Positions 1 through 7,174 of a stretch of 64,000 nt of DNA are shown here, in pieces. Position 1 is the stretch's first letter, and the number at the start of each line of letters is the position of its first letter. The stretch covers positions 62,001 to 126,000 of the forward strand of contig NZ_BJDN01000001.1 in assembly GCF_005405165.1 (NCBI RefSeq), in the 5' to 3' direction. The notes beneath the pieces were generated by a model. That model had not been told where the DNA came from and ran no database searches. It saw nothing but the letters and a program-made list of their open reading frames with translations. The translations under genes were made by a program, and so were the position numbers. This DNA is from Loigolactobacillus binensis (lineage in GTDB: Bacteria > Bacillota > Bacilli > Lactobacillales > Lactobacillaceae).

Positions 1-181
1 TAATGGTGTTATTAACCAGACCGTGACGCTGGTTCTGGCCGTAATCAGTTCTATTGTGACTGCCTGGCTGATCTATGAATTCTTTACCCACTTATTGCAC
101 AACGTTAAATTAGGGCGCGCCGTTGCACTGACGCTATTTGTGGTTAATTTAATACCGACGATTATTGGCTTGTTTAGATAA
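1..181 (+). CDS. C-terminal end of a membrane protein (5' truncated by window)
   Basis: An open frame enters the window (codons in phase from base 2) and ends at TAA 179-181, giving about 59 residues. They form two hydrophobic stretches separated by a short basic/histidine-containing loop, so this is the C-terminal end of a multi-spanning membrane protein. The start and most of the gene lie upstream. No family motif is visible in the fragment and I do not assign a function. The next gene begins about 45 bases later. Confidence 0.6.
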   Translation, partial: NGVINQTVTLVLAVISSIVTAWLIYEFFTHLLHNVKLGRAVALTLFVVNLIPTIIGLFR

Positions 182-226
182 ATATTAGCTTAGTTATTGG
201 CCGCACGAAAAAAAGGAGCCATGGTG

Positions 227-595
227 ATGCAAAACGAAAGTGACTATATCATGCGCCAGATCAAGGCTTTCGCTGAGGGCCTTGGTTATATTATGAGCCA
301 ACGCAAAAATAATACTGATACTGAAATCGTGTTTCACATGGCTGAACCGCTGCTGCCCCATCAGCTTGAGTTGCAGCAACTGATCGCTAAAAAGCAATAC
401 GCCGCCGTAGCTAAACGGTTGCTAGCTCTGCAGTACGCTATGCCAGAAGGGGATTTTTTCAAACTCAGTGTGTGGTTCTACGATACATTGAATCAGCGCA
501 GTGATACCGAACTACAGCAAAATAATTATTCGCGTAGTGCGATCATTGCGGGGCTAAAGCAATTGCAGATGCTACAGGCTGAGAAAGATCAATGA
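227..595 (+). CDS. DUF6483-like family protein
   Basis: A 122-residue soluble protein of unknown function. The N-terminus (MQNESDYIMRQIKAFAEGLG) resembles the small DUF6483-type proteins common in Lactobacillaceae and other Firmicutes. The frame opens further upstream, but an AAAGGAG ribosome site at about 212-218 best serves the ATG at 227 (8-base spacing), so I start there rather than at the TTG near 197 or the ATG/GTG at 221/224. The stop overlaps the start of the next gene (ATGA), so the two are probably translationally coupled. No catalytic motif is visible. Confidence 0.7.
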   Translation: MQNESDYIMRQIKAFAEGLGYIMSQRKNNTDTEIVFHMAEPLLPHQLELQQLIAKKQYAAVAKRLLALQYAMPEGDFFKLSVWFYDTLNQRSDTELQQNNYSRSAIIAGLKQLQMLQAEKDQ

Positions 596-780
596 AACGA
601 TGGCAGACTAACTCTACAGGTTTATTAGCAGCAGCCAGTGCGTTTTGGGTACTATTAGGTGCCTTATTGGTGCTTACCGGGTTTTTATTAATTACCGGGC
701 AAGATTTCGGTCTGCCGTTAAGTCTTGCTTCCATCGGCATGACTACTTATTTCAGTGTATATGCTATTTACCGTAAATGA
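592..780 (+). CDS. Small two-helix membrane protein
   Basis: A 62-residue protein with a short polar N-terminus, two predicted membrane helices (about residues 10-34 and 39-58) and a basic C-terminus, typical of tiny integral membrane proteins. Its ATG overlaps the stop of the DUF6483-like gene, so it is the second gene of a two-gene unit. I do not recognise a family; function unknown. Confidence 0.55.
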   Translation: MKRWQTNSTGLLAAASAFWVLLGALLVLTGFLLITGQDFGLPLSLASIGMTTYFSVYAIYRK

Positions 781-799
781 ATTGAAGCCCTAAAAAGTG

Positions 800-828
800 C
801 TGGCAGCCACTGTAAATAGCGTTATACT
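800..828 (+). promoter_or_regulatory. Promoter of the PNPOx-family gene
   Basis: A -35-like CTGGCA (800-805), 17-base spacer and TATACT -10 (823-828) predict a start site near 835. That argues against translation starting at the ATGs at 838/841 and for one of the later ATGs. Confidence 0.55.
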
Positions 829-858
829 AAATGGAAAATGATGAAGAAGATGAAGTTA

Positions 859-1344
859 ATGCGGCGGAAAGAAAGAGAAGTTACCAGTACAACCGAAATA
901 GCGGCGATTTTACAAGCTGCACACGTGATCCACCTGGGCATTCAAACGTCTGATTATCCGTATGTCGTACCCACGAATTACGGCTTTGAATTTGTTGAGC
1001 AGCAGTTGATTATTTATTTGCACGGTGCACCAGCTGGTCGCAAACGCGATCTGATCGCCCAGCAACCTAAAGTTGGTTTTGAGATCGATGATGGTGGTCA
1101 TCTGATGCCAGCAACCAATGGTGAGCCCAGTAAAAATTCATTTGCCTACCGCAGCATTATTGGGACTGGTGAAGCAGAATTGGTGACTGACCTTGCAACT
1201 AAGCAACACGCTTTACAGACGATCCTGGTGCATGAAACTGGGCACCCTTGGCCGAACATTAAGGAACATGACGTTGAGTATGTGGGTATTATCAAAATTA
1301 AAGTTAATCAATATAGTGCTAAAGCCCATTATGATCCTAAATAA
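859..1344 (+). CDS. Pyridoxamine 5'-phosphate oxidase-family flavoprotein (NimA-like)
   Basis: A split-barrel FMN-binding protein of the PNPOx-like/NimA group. It opens with MRRKEREVTS, followed by the core SDYPYVVPTNYGFE..LIIYLHGA typical of small lactobacillar 'pyridoxamine 5'-phosphate oxidase family' proteins, and later FAYRSIIGTGEAELV. The frame extends upstream to 838, but the promoter predicts transcription from about 835 and family members begin at MRRK, so I choose ATG 859 (161 residues); the ribosome site is weak. Members bind flavin and may reduce nitro or quinone substrates, but the substrate cannot be read from sequence. Monocistronic: own promoter and terminator. Confidence 0.75.
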   Translation: MRRKEREVTSTTEIAAILQAAHVIHLGIQTSDYPYVVPTNYGFEFVEQQLIIYLHGAPAGRKRDLIAQQPKVGFEIDDGGHLMPATNGEPSKNSFAYRSIIGTGEAELVTDLATKQHALQTILVHETGHPWPNIKEHDVEYVGIIKIKVNQYSAKAHYDPK

Positions 1345-1392
1345 TAGCGTGCTCCGACAACCAAATTTTGGTTCGCGGGGCACGCTATTTTG
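1343..1392 (+). terminator. Rho-independent terminator
   Basis: Inverted repeat AATAGCGTGC ... GCACGCTATT followed by TTTTGTT, directly after the PNPOx-family gene; the left arm overlaps its stop codon. Confidence 0.8.
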
Positions 1393-1422
1393 TTAATAAA
1401 TCGCGATTGTTAATATAAATAA

Positions 1423-1698
1423 TTGGTCCGCTTAACTAAAGAAGTATTGGAGAGAATTAAAAAGCAGGAATGGAATTTGATACCACCGAGCATAAAAGAT
1501 AATGGAGTTATACTTTATTTTAGTACCAGTCAAAAAGAATCTGGAAGAATGTGCTTCGAACCAAAAGAAAAGGGTCATTCATTTAAGTTAGATCCAATAA
1601 AATCTGCAGAAATGTACAATCTAAATAATTCTGTATTAGAAGGATATACATATCATGGTGATAGAGCATTGAAGTATTTTTTTATTGATCAAGGCTAG
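1423..1698 (+). CDS. Hypothetical AT-rich ORF, possibly an N-terminally truncated remnant
   Basis: An open frame of 91 codons with no early ATG: the only candidate start is TTG 1423, one codon after an in-frame TAA, and no convincing ribosome site precedes it. Codon use (AGA, ATA, AAT-rich) is clearly more AT-biased than its neighbours. The protein ends in GYTYHGDRALKYFFIDQG and contains no motif I recognise. It may be the surviving C-terminus of a transferred gene or a poorly translated small protein. It sits between a terminator and the duplicated small-RNA units, an obviously plastic spot. Confidence 0.4.
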   Translation: MVRLTKEVLERIKKQEWNLIPPSIKDNGVILYFSTSQKESGRMCFEPKEKGHSFKLDPIKSAEMYNLNNSVLEGYTYHGDRALKYFFIDQG

Positions 1699-1781
1699 CT
1701 TAATCTTTTCATAATCTTTTTTTCAATTTTATTGGTTAGTTTCATCACGCATTATTCACACTCTGTCAGTATAGTAATAGA

Positions 1782-1900
1782 CATAGAGATAAGGACCCCA
1801 CCTTAATCCCTAACCCCAAAATTTAATTTTTCATTACTCCTCCCAAAGTAATGAAAACCCAACTCCTTTTTCCAGCGTACGCCCATACGCTGGTTTTTTT
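1782..1900 (+). ncRNA. Candidate small regulatory RNA, copy 1
   Basis: Predicted transcript of about 119 nt downstream of a TATAGT box (1770-1775; no clear -35). It contains ACCCCACCTT and ATCCCTAACCCC single-stranded stretches, a hairpin TTCATTACT/AGTAATGAA whose loop is CCTCCCAA, and an intrinsic terminator CCAGCGTA/TACGCTGG plus seven T. C-rich unpaired stretches complementary to Shine-Dalgarno sequences are the hallmark of Firmicutes sRNAs such as the RsaE/RoxS, LhrC and csRNA families. That this is an sRNA is inference from structure; targets unknown. Confidence 0.65.
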
Positions 1901-2007
1901 ATGGGCTGATAGCGTTTCAGTTAACTTAATCTTTTCATAATCTTTTTTTCAATTTTATTGGTTAGTTTCATCACGTATTATTCACATTCTGCCAGTATAG
2001 TAATAGA

Positions 2008-2125
2008 CATAGAGATAAGGACCCCACCTTAATCCCTAACCCCAAAACTTAATTTTTTCATTACCCCTCCAAGTAATGAAAATCCAACTCCTTTTTCCAG
2101 CGTACGCCCATACGCTGGTTTTTTT
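2008..2125 (+). ncRNA. Candidate small regulatory RNA, copy 2
   Basis: Second copy of the unit, with TATAGT at 1996-2001. The differences preserve structure: the hairpin becomes TTCATTAC/GTAATGAA with loop CCCTCCAA, keeping a C-rich anti-Shine-Dalgarno-like loop. The terminator hairpin is identical. Conservation of stem, loop and terminator between copies supports an RNA function. Confidence 0.65.
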
Positions 2126-2258
2126 GTGGCGTGGTATACTTTCACCATTGGGGTAGCCGGTTTTTAGCTGGGCCTTGAAAAGGTGCTGGCTAAATTTTCC
2201 AGGTGCTTATCAGCAGTAGGGCTAAACCGGTGGCTTTTTAGCCCCCACTTTAAATTAA

Positions 2259-2303
2259 AAGCTTACTATGAAATGGCAACAAAATACATTTCATAATAAG
2301 CTT
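2259..2303. promoter_or_regulatory. Long imperfect palindrome before the quinone oxidoreductase gene
   Basis: AAGCTTACTATGAAATG ... CATTTCATAATAAGCTT, 17-base arms with one mismatch around an 11-base centre, ending 37 bases before the ATG. It may be a dimeric repressor operator or an mRNA leader hairpin. A second hairpin, GGGCTAAA/TTTAGCCC, lies just upstream (about 2219-2244). Confidence 0.5.
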
Positions 2304-2339
2304 ACGTAATGAATAAAATAATATTGGAGGTACGAGGTG

Positions 2340-3290
2340 ATGCGGGCATTATTTTTTAAGCAGTTCGGTGGTGTGGAACAGTTACAATACGGTGAGTTGC
2401 CCCAACCGCAACTTCATGCGGATCAGGTCTTAGTTGCAATGAAAGCTTGTGGGTTAAACTTTGCTGATATTTACCGATTACGGGGCAATTATCATATTGA
2501 GCCACACACGCCATACATTAATGGTTACGAAGGGGCTGGTGTTGTGGCTGCAGTCGGTGCGCAGGTGCACGATTATCATGTCGGTCAACGGGTCTTTTTT
2601 GCGGATGTTACGTTAGCACAAGCAGAGTATGTGGTTGCTACCCCGGCGCAACTGATTCCGTTACCAGCTACACTTAGTTTTAAATTAGCTGCCAGTATTG
2701 CGTTGCAAGGACTGACCGCTGATTTTTTGGTTCATGATCTAGCCTGTGATCAACCTGGTAGTACTGTATTTGTTCACGGGTTGACTGGCGGTGTTGGGCA
2801 GATCCTGACACAAATGTTGGTAGCTGATGGGATGCATGTGCTCGGAGTCACTGGTAATGCAGCTAAGCGGCAACTGGCATTAGAGCAGGGTGCACGCCGC
2901 GTTTTCTTACGGGATAGTGATTGGTTAGCACAGGCGCAGCAAGAAAAAATCACCACGGTGTATGATGGCGTTGGGACAACCTTGAAGACTAGTTTTAAAA
3001 TTGTGCGACCACGTGGAAAAGTGATCTTTTTTGGTATGGCCGCCGGTTCGCCGGCGCCAATTGATCCGCTGCAATTGTTAAATCAGTCTAAAAGTCTATT
3101 GACTGGGGATCTATGGGATTATTTAAGTAATCGATCAGCGCGCTTGAAACGCAGTCAGCGCTTATTTAGCTACCTACAAACGGGGCAGATCAAGCTAGCG
3201 CCAGCGCAAGAGTTTCCACTAAGCGCCGGGCAAGCTGCGTATACGGCGTTGCTGCAAACGCATACCGGTAAAATTATTTTGACGGTATAA
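2340..3290 (+). CDS. Zinc-independent quinone oxidoreductase (MDR superfamily)
   Basis: A 316-residue medium-chain dehydrogenase/reductase of the NADPH:quinone reductase (QOR) type. It has the N-terminal GroES-like domain (CGLNFADIYRLRGNYH, then GYEGAGVV) and a Rossmann domain with the nucleotide-binding glycines in VHGLTGGVGQILTQM. Zinc ligands of alcohol dehydrogenases are absent, as expected for QOR. The likely reaction is NAD(P)H-dependent reduction of quinones or alpha,beta-unsaturated carbonyls. Start: GGAGG at 2326-2330 serves GTG 2337 or ATG 2340; I choose ATG. The 3' end overlaps the convergent CHY zinc-finger gene by 17 bases. Probably controlled through the upstream palindrome. Confidence 0.85.
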   Translation: MRALFFKQFGGVEQLQYGELPQPQLHADQVLVAMKACGLNFADIYRLRGNYHIEPHTPYINGYEGAGVVAAVGAQVHDYHVGQRVFFADVTLAQAEYVVATPAQLIPLPATLSFKLAASIALQGLTADFLVHDLACDQPGSTVFVHGLTGGVGQILTQMLVADGMHVLGVTGNAAKRQLALEQGARRVFLRDSDWLAQAQQEKITTVYDGVGTTLKTSFKIVRPRGKVIFFGMAAGSPAPIDPLQLLNQSKSLLTGDLWDYLSNRSARLKRSQRLFSYLQTGQIKLAPAQEFPLSAGQAAYTALLQTHTGKIILTV

Positions 3291-3591
3291 AATAAATAGC
3301 CTGATGACGGACGCATTGCGGATTAAATGCGTGTCGACAAAAAGGGCAGGTGCCGGTTTGGTATTGGGCATAGGTCAACTGTTGGCGGCAGTTCCCACAA
3401 CAGACTACTTTTGCGGCGGCCGTGATCGGCATGGGGACAAAGTGATGAGCGCGTAACGCATCATGACATTGGTAGCAAGCAAAATATTGTTGGCAACGTG
3501 CGCATTTATTGGCGACAATATCGGTTGGACCATGGTAGTGACGGCAGCGGCCGGCTGCATCTAGATCCAACCCCCAAATCAGCGCGCTCAT
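3274..3591 (-). CDS. CHY zinc-finger protein
   Basis: A 105-residue protein with the pattern of the CHY zinc finger: a C-x-H-Y motif near residue 17 (RCRHYHG), then CARC, CYQCHDALRAHHF, CCGNC and CPFCRHAF, a series of Cys/His pairs able to bind several zinc ions. Bacterial CHY-finger proteins are small cytoplasmic proteins of unknown role. It lies immediately downstream of bioY with start and stop overlapping (ATGA), so it is co-transcribed and probably translationally coupled. The relation to biotin uptake is unexplained. Confidence 0.8.
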   Translation of the reverse strand: MSALIWGLDLDAAGRCRHYHGPTDIVANKCARCQQYFACYQCHDALRAHHFVPMPITAAAKVVCCGNCRQQLTYAQYQTGTCPFCRHAFNPQCVRHQAIYFIPSK

Positions 3592-4127
3592 TTTTCGAGT
3601 GCGGCAAATTGTTCAAGTTGCCGCAAACGACGATGTAAAGCGATGGCTACACCGGATTTTAATAAATCGCCAGGCAGGAAAAGCAAACCGCCGATAATTG
3701 CTTTGGTTAAGGTGATATGGGTGGTCAAACTTAGCCAAAGCACGCCGGCAAAGTTGATAAAAAGGACGCCGACTAAAATCGTCGCACCAATTTCCCACCC
3801 TAATTGATGGCGCCTATGTAGTAAACTGCCCAATAAATACGGCGTGACTAACCAAGCGTAAATATAACCAGCTGTGGGGCCAACGAAAACTGCGGCACCA
3901 CCGTTGCCACCAGAAAGAACGGGGAAACCGACTAAGGCCATGAGCACAAATAAGCCAACTGCTAAGCTGCCATTTTTGCGGCCTAATAACAGGCTGGCCA
4001 TGATGATCCCCATATTTTGCAAAACTAACGGCACTGGGATTAAACCGATGGGGATCGGCGGAATATAACCGAGTATAATAATGATGGCTACCATAACAGC
4101 AATTTGCGTAATATCACGAGTTTTCAT
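3588..4127 (-). CDS. bioY: Biotin transporter BioY (ECF S-component)
   Basis: A 179-residue, six-helix membrane protein of the BioY family. Characteristic stretches are IPPIPIGLIPVPLVLQNMG near the N-terminus and GPTAGYIYAWLVTPYLLGSL in the middle, and a GDLLK segment near the end. BioY binds biotin and, with the energy-coupling module EcfAA'T encoded elsewhere, imports it. No biotin-synthesis gene is nearby, consistent with biotin auxotrophy common in lactobacilli (inference). A BirA-like operator lies 16-43 bases upstream, and the ribosome site AAGGAGCG precedes the ATG. Confidence 0.93.
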   Translation of the reverse strand: MKTRDITQIAVMVAIIIILGYIPPIPIGLIPVPLVLQNMGIIMASLLLGRKNGSLAVGLFVLMALVGFPVLSGGNGGAAVFVGPTAGYIYAWLVTPYLLGSLLHRRHQLGWEIGATILVGVLFINFAGVLWLSLTTHITLTKAIIGGLLFLPGDLLKSGVAIALHRRLRQLEQFAALEK

Positions 4128-4143
4128 AAAAGCGCTCCTTTTG

Positions 4144-4170
4144 GTTAACCTTGTTTTTTATTTGGTTAAC
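4144..4170 (-). promoter_or_regulatory. Candidate BirA-biotin operator upstream of bioY
   Basis: Perfect dyad GTTAACC - 13 bases - GGTTAAC placed between the presumed promoter and the bioY ribosome site. The half-site and geometry match Firmicutes BirA operators (GTTAAC/GTAAAC half-sites with a central gap). Biotin-loaded BirA would repress bioY and the CHY gene. Confidence 0.65.
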
Positions 4171-4306
4171 GTTAGCTATAAATTACCACTTTAGCGATAA
4201 TTTGCCAAGCAAATTCTTAAATTTCCCCAAAATTGCAGCTATCAACGTTAAAAACAGGTAAACTAATGATGATAATGAACTTTAATAAAGGTAGGTTAGG
4301 GGAATA

Positions 4307-5380
4307 ATGGATCAGCAATCACGACGTAATGCTGGGAAGAATAAGCAGCATAAACATTTAGGTTTGAAAATCACTTTGACGATCGTTGCGCTATTAGTTA
4401 TCGGGATCGGCGCGGTTTTTGGCATGATGTGGCATCAAACCCAATCCACGTTTAATAAGATCTATGACAACGATGGCGGCACACACGCAACTTCAATTAA
4501 AAAGAAAAAACCATTTTCAATCTTACTGTTAGGAGCGGATACTGGTGCCGATGGGCGCATTAGTCGCGGTAACTCCGATACGATCATGGTGGTCACGATC
4601 AATCCGAATACGCATAAAACTTTGGTTTACAGTATTGCTCGGGATACCATGGCCGAAATGGTTGGTACTAAGTCGCTAAATGTACAGAAGCTAAACGCCG
4701 CTTATAATATTGGTGAATCTAAAATGGCTAAGGCCAGCGTTCAAAAGCTATTAAATGTGCCGATCAATTACTACGCTGCCATCAACATGGGTGGTTTGGA
4801 AAAAGTGGTCAACGCCGTTGATGGCATCACGATCACAACCACGATCGATGTGACCTTTGATGGAACGACGATCACCAAGGGCAGGCACCATTTAAATGGC
4901 AAACAGGCATTGGCCTATTCACGGATGCGGTATCAAGATCCTCGTGGCGATTATGGCCGGCAATTGCGGCAACAACAAGTGATGATGGCCGTTTTGAAAA
5001 AATTAGCTACACCAAGCGGGATCACCAAATACAGTGCGTTGATGAAGACCTTAGAACCGTATTTGCGGACTGATATTACTTTGAATGATGCGGTTAAATT
5101 GGCCACTGATTATCGGGGTAATTTGGATAATGTTACTTCTAAGCAACTGACCGAAAAATCAGCGACGATCAATGGTAGTTCATATCAGGTACCGTCTACG
5201 GAAACCTTACAGTCAGTTTCTGATGAGCTACGGACGCAGTTAGGCTTATCTAAGCAAACGTTAAGCAATCAGAACACGCGTCTGAACAAATTAAATGCCG
5301 CTTTCTTCAATGATGATAGTAGTACCAGCTATAACACGGATGGCGCGGTCACACAGTATTACACCAACACAACTTACTAA
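4307..5380 (+). CDS. LytR-CpsA-Psr (LCP) family cell-wall glycopolymer ligase
   Basis: A 357-residue type II membrane protein: a basic cytoplasmic N-terminus, one membrane helix (about 23-43), then an extracellular LCP domain. The domain contains FSILLLGADTGADGRISRGNSDTI, the IARDTMAEM strand and the catalytic-pocket arginine motifs ALAYSRMRYQDPRGDYGRQLRQQ. LCP enzymes transfer undecaprenyl-linked teichoic acids or polysaccharides to peptidoglycan at the outer membrane face. The Ser/Thr/Asn-rich tail ends at an intrinsic terminator. The ribosome site AGGGGAATA precedes the ATG. Monocistronic. Confidence 0.92.
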   Translation: MDQQSRRNAGKNKQHKHLGLKITLTIVALLVIGIGAVFGMMWHQTQSTFNKIYDNDGGTHATSIKKKKPFSILLLGADTGADGRISRGNSDTIMVVTINPNTHKTLVYSIARDTMAEMVGTKSLNVQKLNAAYNIGESKMAKASVQKLLNVPINYYAAINMGGLEKVVNAVDGITITTTIDVTFDGTTITKGRHHLNGKQALAYSRMRYQDPRGDYGRQLRQQQVMMAVLKKLATPSGITKYSALMKTLEPYLRTDITLNDAVKLATDYRGNLDNVTSKQLTEKSATINGSSYQVPSTETLQSVSDELRTQLGLSKQTLSNQNTRLNKLNAAFFNDDSSTSYNTDGAVTQYYTNTTY

Positions 5381-5385
5381 ATAAC

Positions 5386-5415
5386 AATAAGGGCTTAAGC
5401 AGGCCCTTATTTTAT
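5386..5415 (+). terminator. Rho-independent terminator after LCP gene
   Basis: AATAAGGGC / GGCCCTTATT hairpin followed by TTTATT. Confidence 0.8.
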
Positions 5416-5526
5416 TGCCTTGTCGGCGGCAATCTGATGATTTGCTAAAAAAATATTGCACAATGACCCATAATTAGCGTAAGCTGTAAAAGGTGATTTT
5501 TTTATTTTTGGTCATGGGGGAAGAGC

Positions 5527-6354
5527 ATGCAACACGTTAAAAAGATTACGCAGATCACATTGATCACGCTAGGTTGGTTTATTCTAGCGGAATTATTGGC
5601 TCTGCTGATCCAGTACCTATTAATCCAGCATATTCCATTGCTTAATCATGGTTTAGGTGCGGTGGCTTATCAATTATTCAGCACAGGCATTTTAGTGCTG
5701 TTACTATATTTTTATTATCGGCACCGCGATCCACAAACGGTGCTGCCGTTTCCACGGAAAAAGTGGCTTTGGCACTATGGTTGGGCCTATCTTGCTGGCC
5801 TATTTTTCTTCACGTTAGTTTGGTTAGGGACTTTAGGTCTGAACGCTGCTGCGGTTCATTCCGTTTTACGTCCAGGTATGTGGCTGTGGCTGGTGATTTT
5901 GTTTGGCGGCTACGTGATCCAAGGTTTCAGTGAAGAGATTCTGACGCGGGGCTACATGCTAGGTAAATTATTAAAAACCGAACGCGTATTTGTGGCGGTA
6001 TTAGTCAATTCGCTGTTGTTTGCCGTGCTTCATTTGCTGAACAGTAGCATTAATATATTGGCGTTTATCAACATTATGGCCTTTAGCGTTTTATTAGCGC
6101 TGTTACGCCTGCGTTTCAATAATTTGTGGGTGGTCAGTGCCTTTCATAGTGCGTGGAATTTTGCGGAAGGACCGTTATTTGGGGTACCTGTTTCCGGAGG
6201 TGTCAGTGACGCCTTGGTATTAAAAACCACTTCGCATTTAGGCTTTGATTTGATCAATGGTGGGGCCTTTGGTTTTGAAGGTGGGTTTGTCATTCTATTG
6301 GTTTTGCTGATCGCGATCGGTGGCCTTGTTTGGTGGGAAATTCAGCGGCCGTAA
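5527..6354 (+). CDS. CPBP-family intramembrane metalloprotease (CAAX/Abi type)
   Basis: A 275-residue protein with about eight membrane helices. It carries the CPBP signature: motif 1 SEEILTRGYMLG (about residue 137), motif 2 LLFAVLHLLN (about 165), and motif 3 FHSAWNFAEG (about 225), which provide the Glu-Glu, His and His/Asn zinc or catalytic ligands. Family members process prenylated or peptide substrates in the membrane; in lactobacilli many are linked to bacteriocin immunity, but no bacteriocin gene is adjacent here. The ATG follows the ribosome site GGGGGAAGAGC. Confidence 0.88.
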   Translation: MQHVKKITQITLITLGWFILAELLALLIQYLLIQHIPLLNHGLGAVAYQLFSTGILVLLLYFYYRHRDPQTVLPFPRKKWLWHYGWAYLAGLFFFTLVWLGTLGLNAAAVHSVLRPGMWLWLVILFGGYVIQGFSEEILTRGYMLGKLLKTERVFVAVLVNSLLFAVLHLLNSSINILAFINIMAFSVLLALLRLRFNNLWVVSAFHSAWNFAEGPLFGVPVSGGVSDALVLKTTSHLGFDLINGGAFGFEGGFVILLVLLIAIGGLVWWEIQRP

Positions 6355-6370
6355 TAAAGCTAAGTAATTC

Positions 6371-6412
6371 TTGATTTAAATCAATTTCTTTACTGTGGTT
6401 TTGTCTTATAAT
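6371..6412 (+). promoter_or_regulatory. FNR-type box and promoter of the FLP gene
   Basis: A perfect TTGAT-TTAA-ATCAA dyad (6371-6384) precedes a consensus TATAAT (6407-6412) with no good -35. With a start site near 6419 the box is centred at about -41.5, the class II activator position of Crp/Fnr proteins. It directly precedes a Crp/Fnr gene, suggesting autoactivation. Confidence 0.75.
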
Positions 6413-6441
6413 GTAGTTAAATTTACATGGAGGCGGAAATC

Positions 6442-7119
6442 ATGGTACATGATGCGGATCACGCAGCACAATGCATAAAATTAGTTCCAATTTTTCAGAC
6501 CTTATCAGATACCGAACGAGCTGAGATTGCCCCATTAGTGAAGCAGCGCCACTTTGCGGTTGGTGAAAGCTTATTTGCCGCAGGTGATACCGTTGGTTCG
6601 CTGATGATCGTCGCTGGTGGTCAAGTTAAGATCACCCAGATCGCGGCTAATGGTAAAGAACAGCTACTGTACTTGCTGAATCCTGGCGATTTCGATGGTG
6701 AAGCGGCGTTATTTACAAATAGCACCCGCCAAAACTTTGGCACTGCATTAGCGCCAACTGACGTCTGTATGATCCGCCGCCAAGATTTTCAAAAACAATT
6801 ACAAACATCACCGCAATTGGCCTTAAACATTCTTAATGCGTTTGGGCAACGGTTGGCCAGTGTGGCTGAACAGTCAACACAAGCGACAACGGCTTCGATC
6901 GAAGAACGGTTAGCTAATTACCTACTGGAAACCGCTGGTGATAAAACAGACGATTTTAAATTACCGATGAAGAAAAAAGATATCGCCAGTTATTTAGGAA
7001 CAACGCCGGAAACCATTAGCCGTAAGTTCCGGGAATTTACGGATAACGGCTTAATTGAAAAATTAGCGGTCAACCGTTTTCGTATTCTCGACGCGGATAG
7101 CTTAGCAATGGTGGAATAA
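6442..7119 (+). CDS. flp: Crp/Fnr-family regulator, FLP-like
   Basis: A 225-residue regulator: N-terminal cyclic-nucleotide-binding-like beta-roll (about 10-125, with AAGDTVGSLMIVAGGQVKI and LNPGDFDGEAALF), a dimer helix and a C-terminal winged helix (KKKDIASYLGTTPETISRKFREF, recognition helix TPETISRKF). The Fe-S cysteine cluster of FNR is absent. It has only two cysteines, C11 and C109, 98 apart; Lactobacillus casei FLP uses C5 and C102 as a reversible disulfide switch, so this is probably a thiol-based redox sensor. An upstream in-frame ATG (6427) overlaps the GGAGGCGG ribosome site, so ATG 6442 is the start. Autoregulation is suggested by the FNR box in its promoter. Confidence 0.85.
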   Translation: MVHDADHAAQCIKLVPIFQTLSDTERAEIAPLVKQRHFAVGESLFAAGDTVGSLMIVAGGQVKITQIAANGKEQLLYLLNPGDFDGEAALFTNSTRQNFGTALAPTDVCMIRRQDFQKQLQTSPQLALNILNAFGQRLASVAEQSTQATTASIEERLANYLLETAGDKTDDFKLPMKKKDIASYLGTTPETISRKFREFTDNGLIEKLAVNRFRILDADSLAMVE

Positions 7120-7125
7120 GCTTAA

Positions 7126-7174
7126 AAACAGCGAGTTACTGTATCACTTACACATACAGTAACTCGCTGTTTAT
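7126..7174. terminator. Bidirectional terminator between convergent genes
   Basis: AAACAGCGAGTTACTGTA and its exact complement TACAGTAACTCGCTGTTT around a short loop, with T-runs on both sides; serves the FLP gene and the convergent Fe-S-family gene. Confidence 0.85.

Larger units (their letters stand above)
1699..2125 (+). repeat. Tandem duplication of a ~202-bp promoter-plus-small-RNA unit
   Basis: Copy 1 spans about 1699-1900 and copy 2 about 1925-2125 (offset 225-226 bases), differing at only a few positions. Each copy carries, in order: an 11-base-spaced direct repeat (TTAATCTTTTC/ATAATCTTTTT), a T-rich tract, a TATAGT -10-like box, a C-rich stretch, a small hairpin with a C-rich loop, and a terminator hairpin with seven T. 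Promoter region, transcript and terminator were copied together. No open frame is shared by the copies. Confidence 0.85.
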
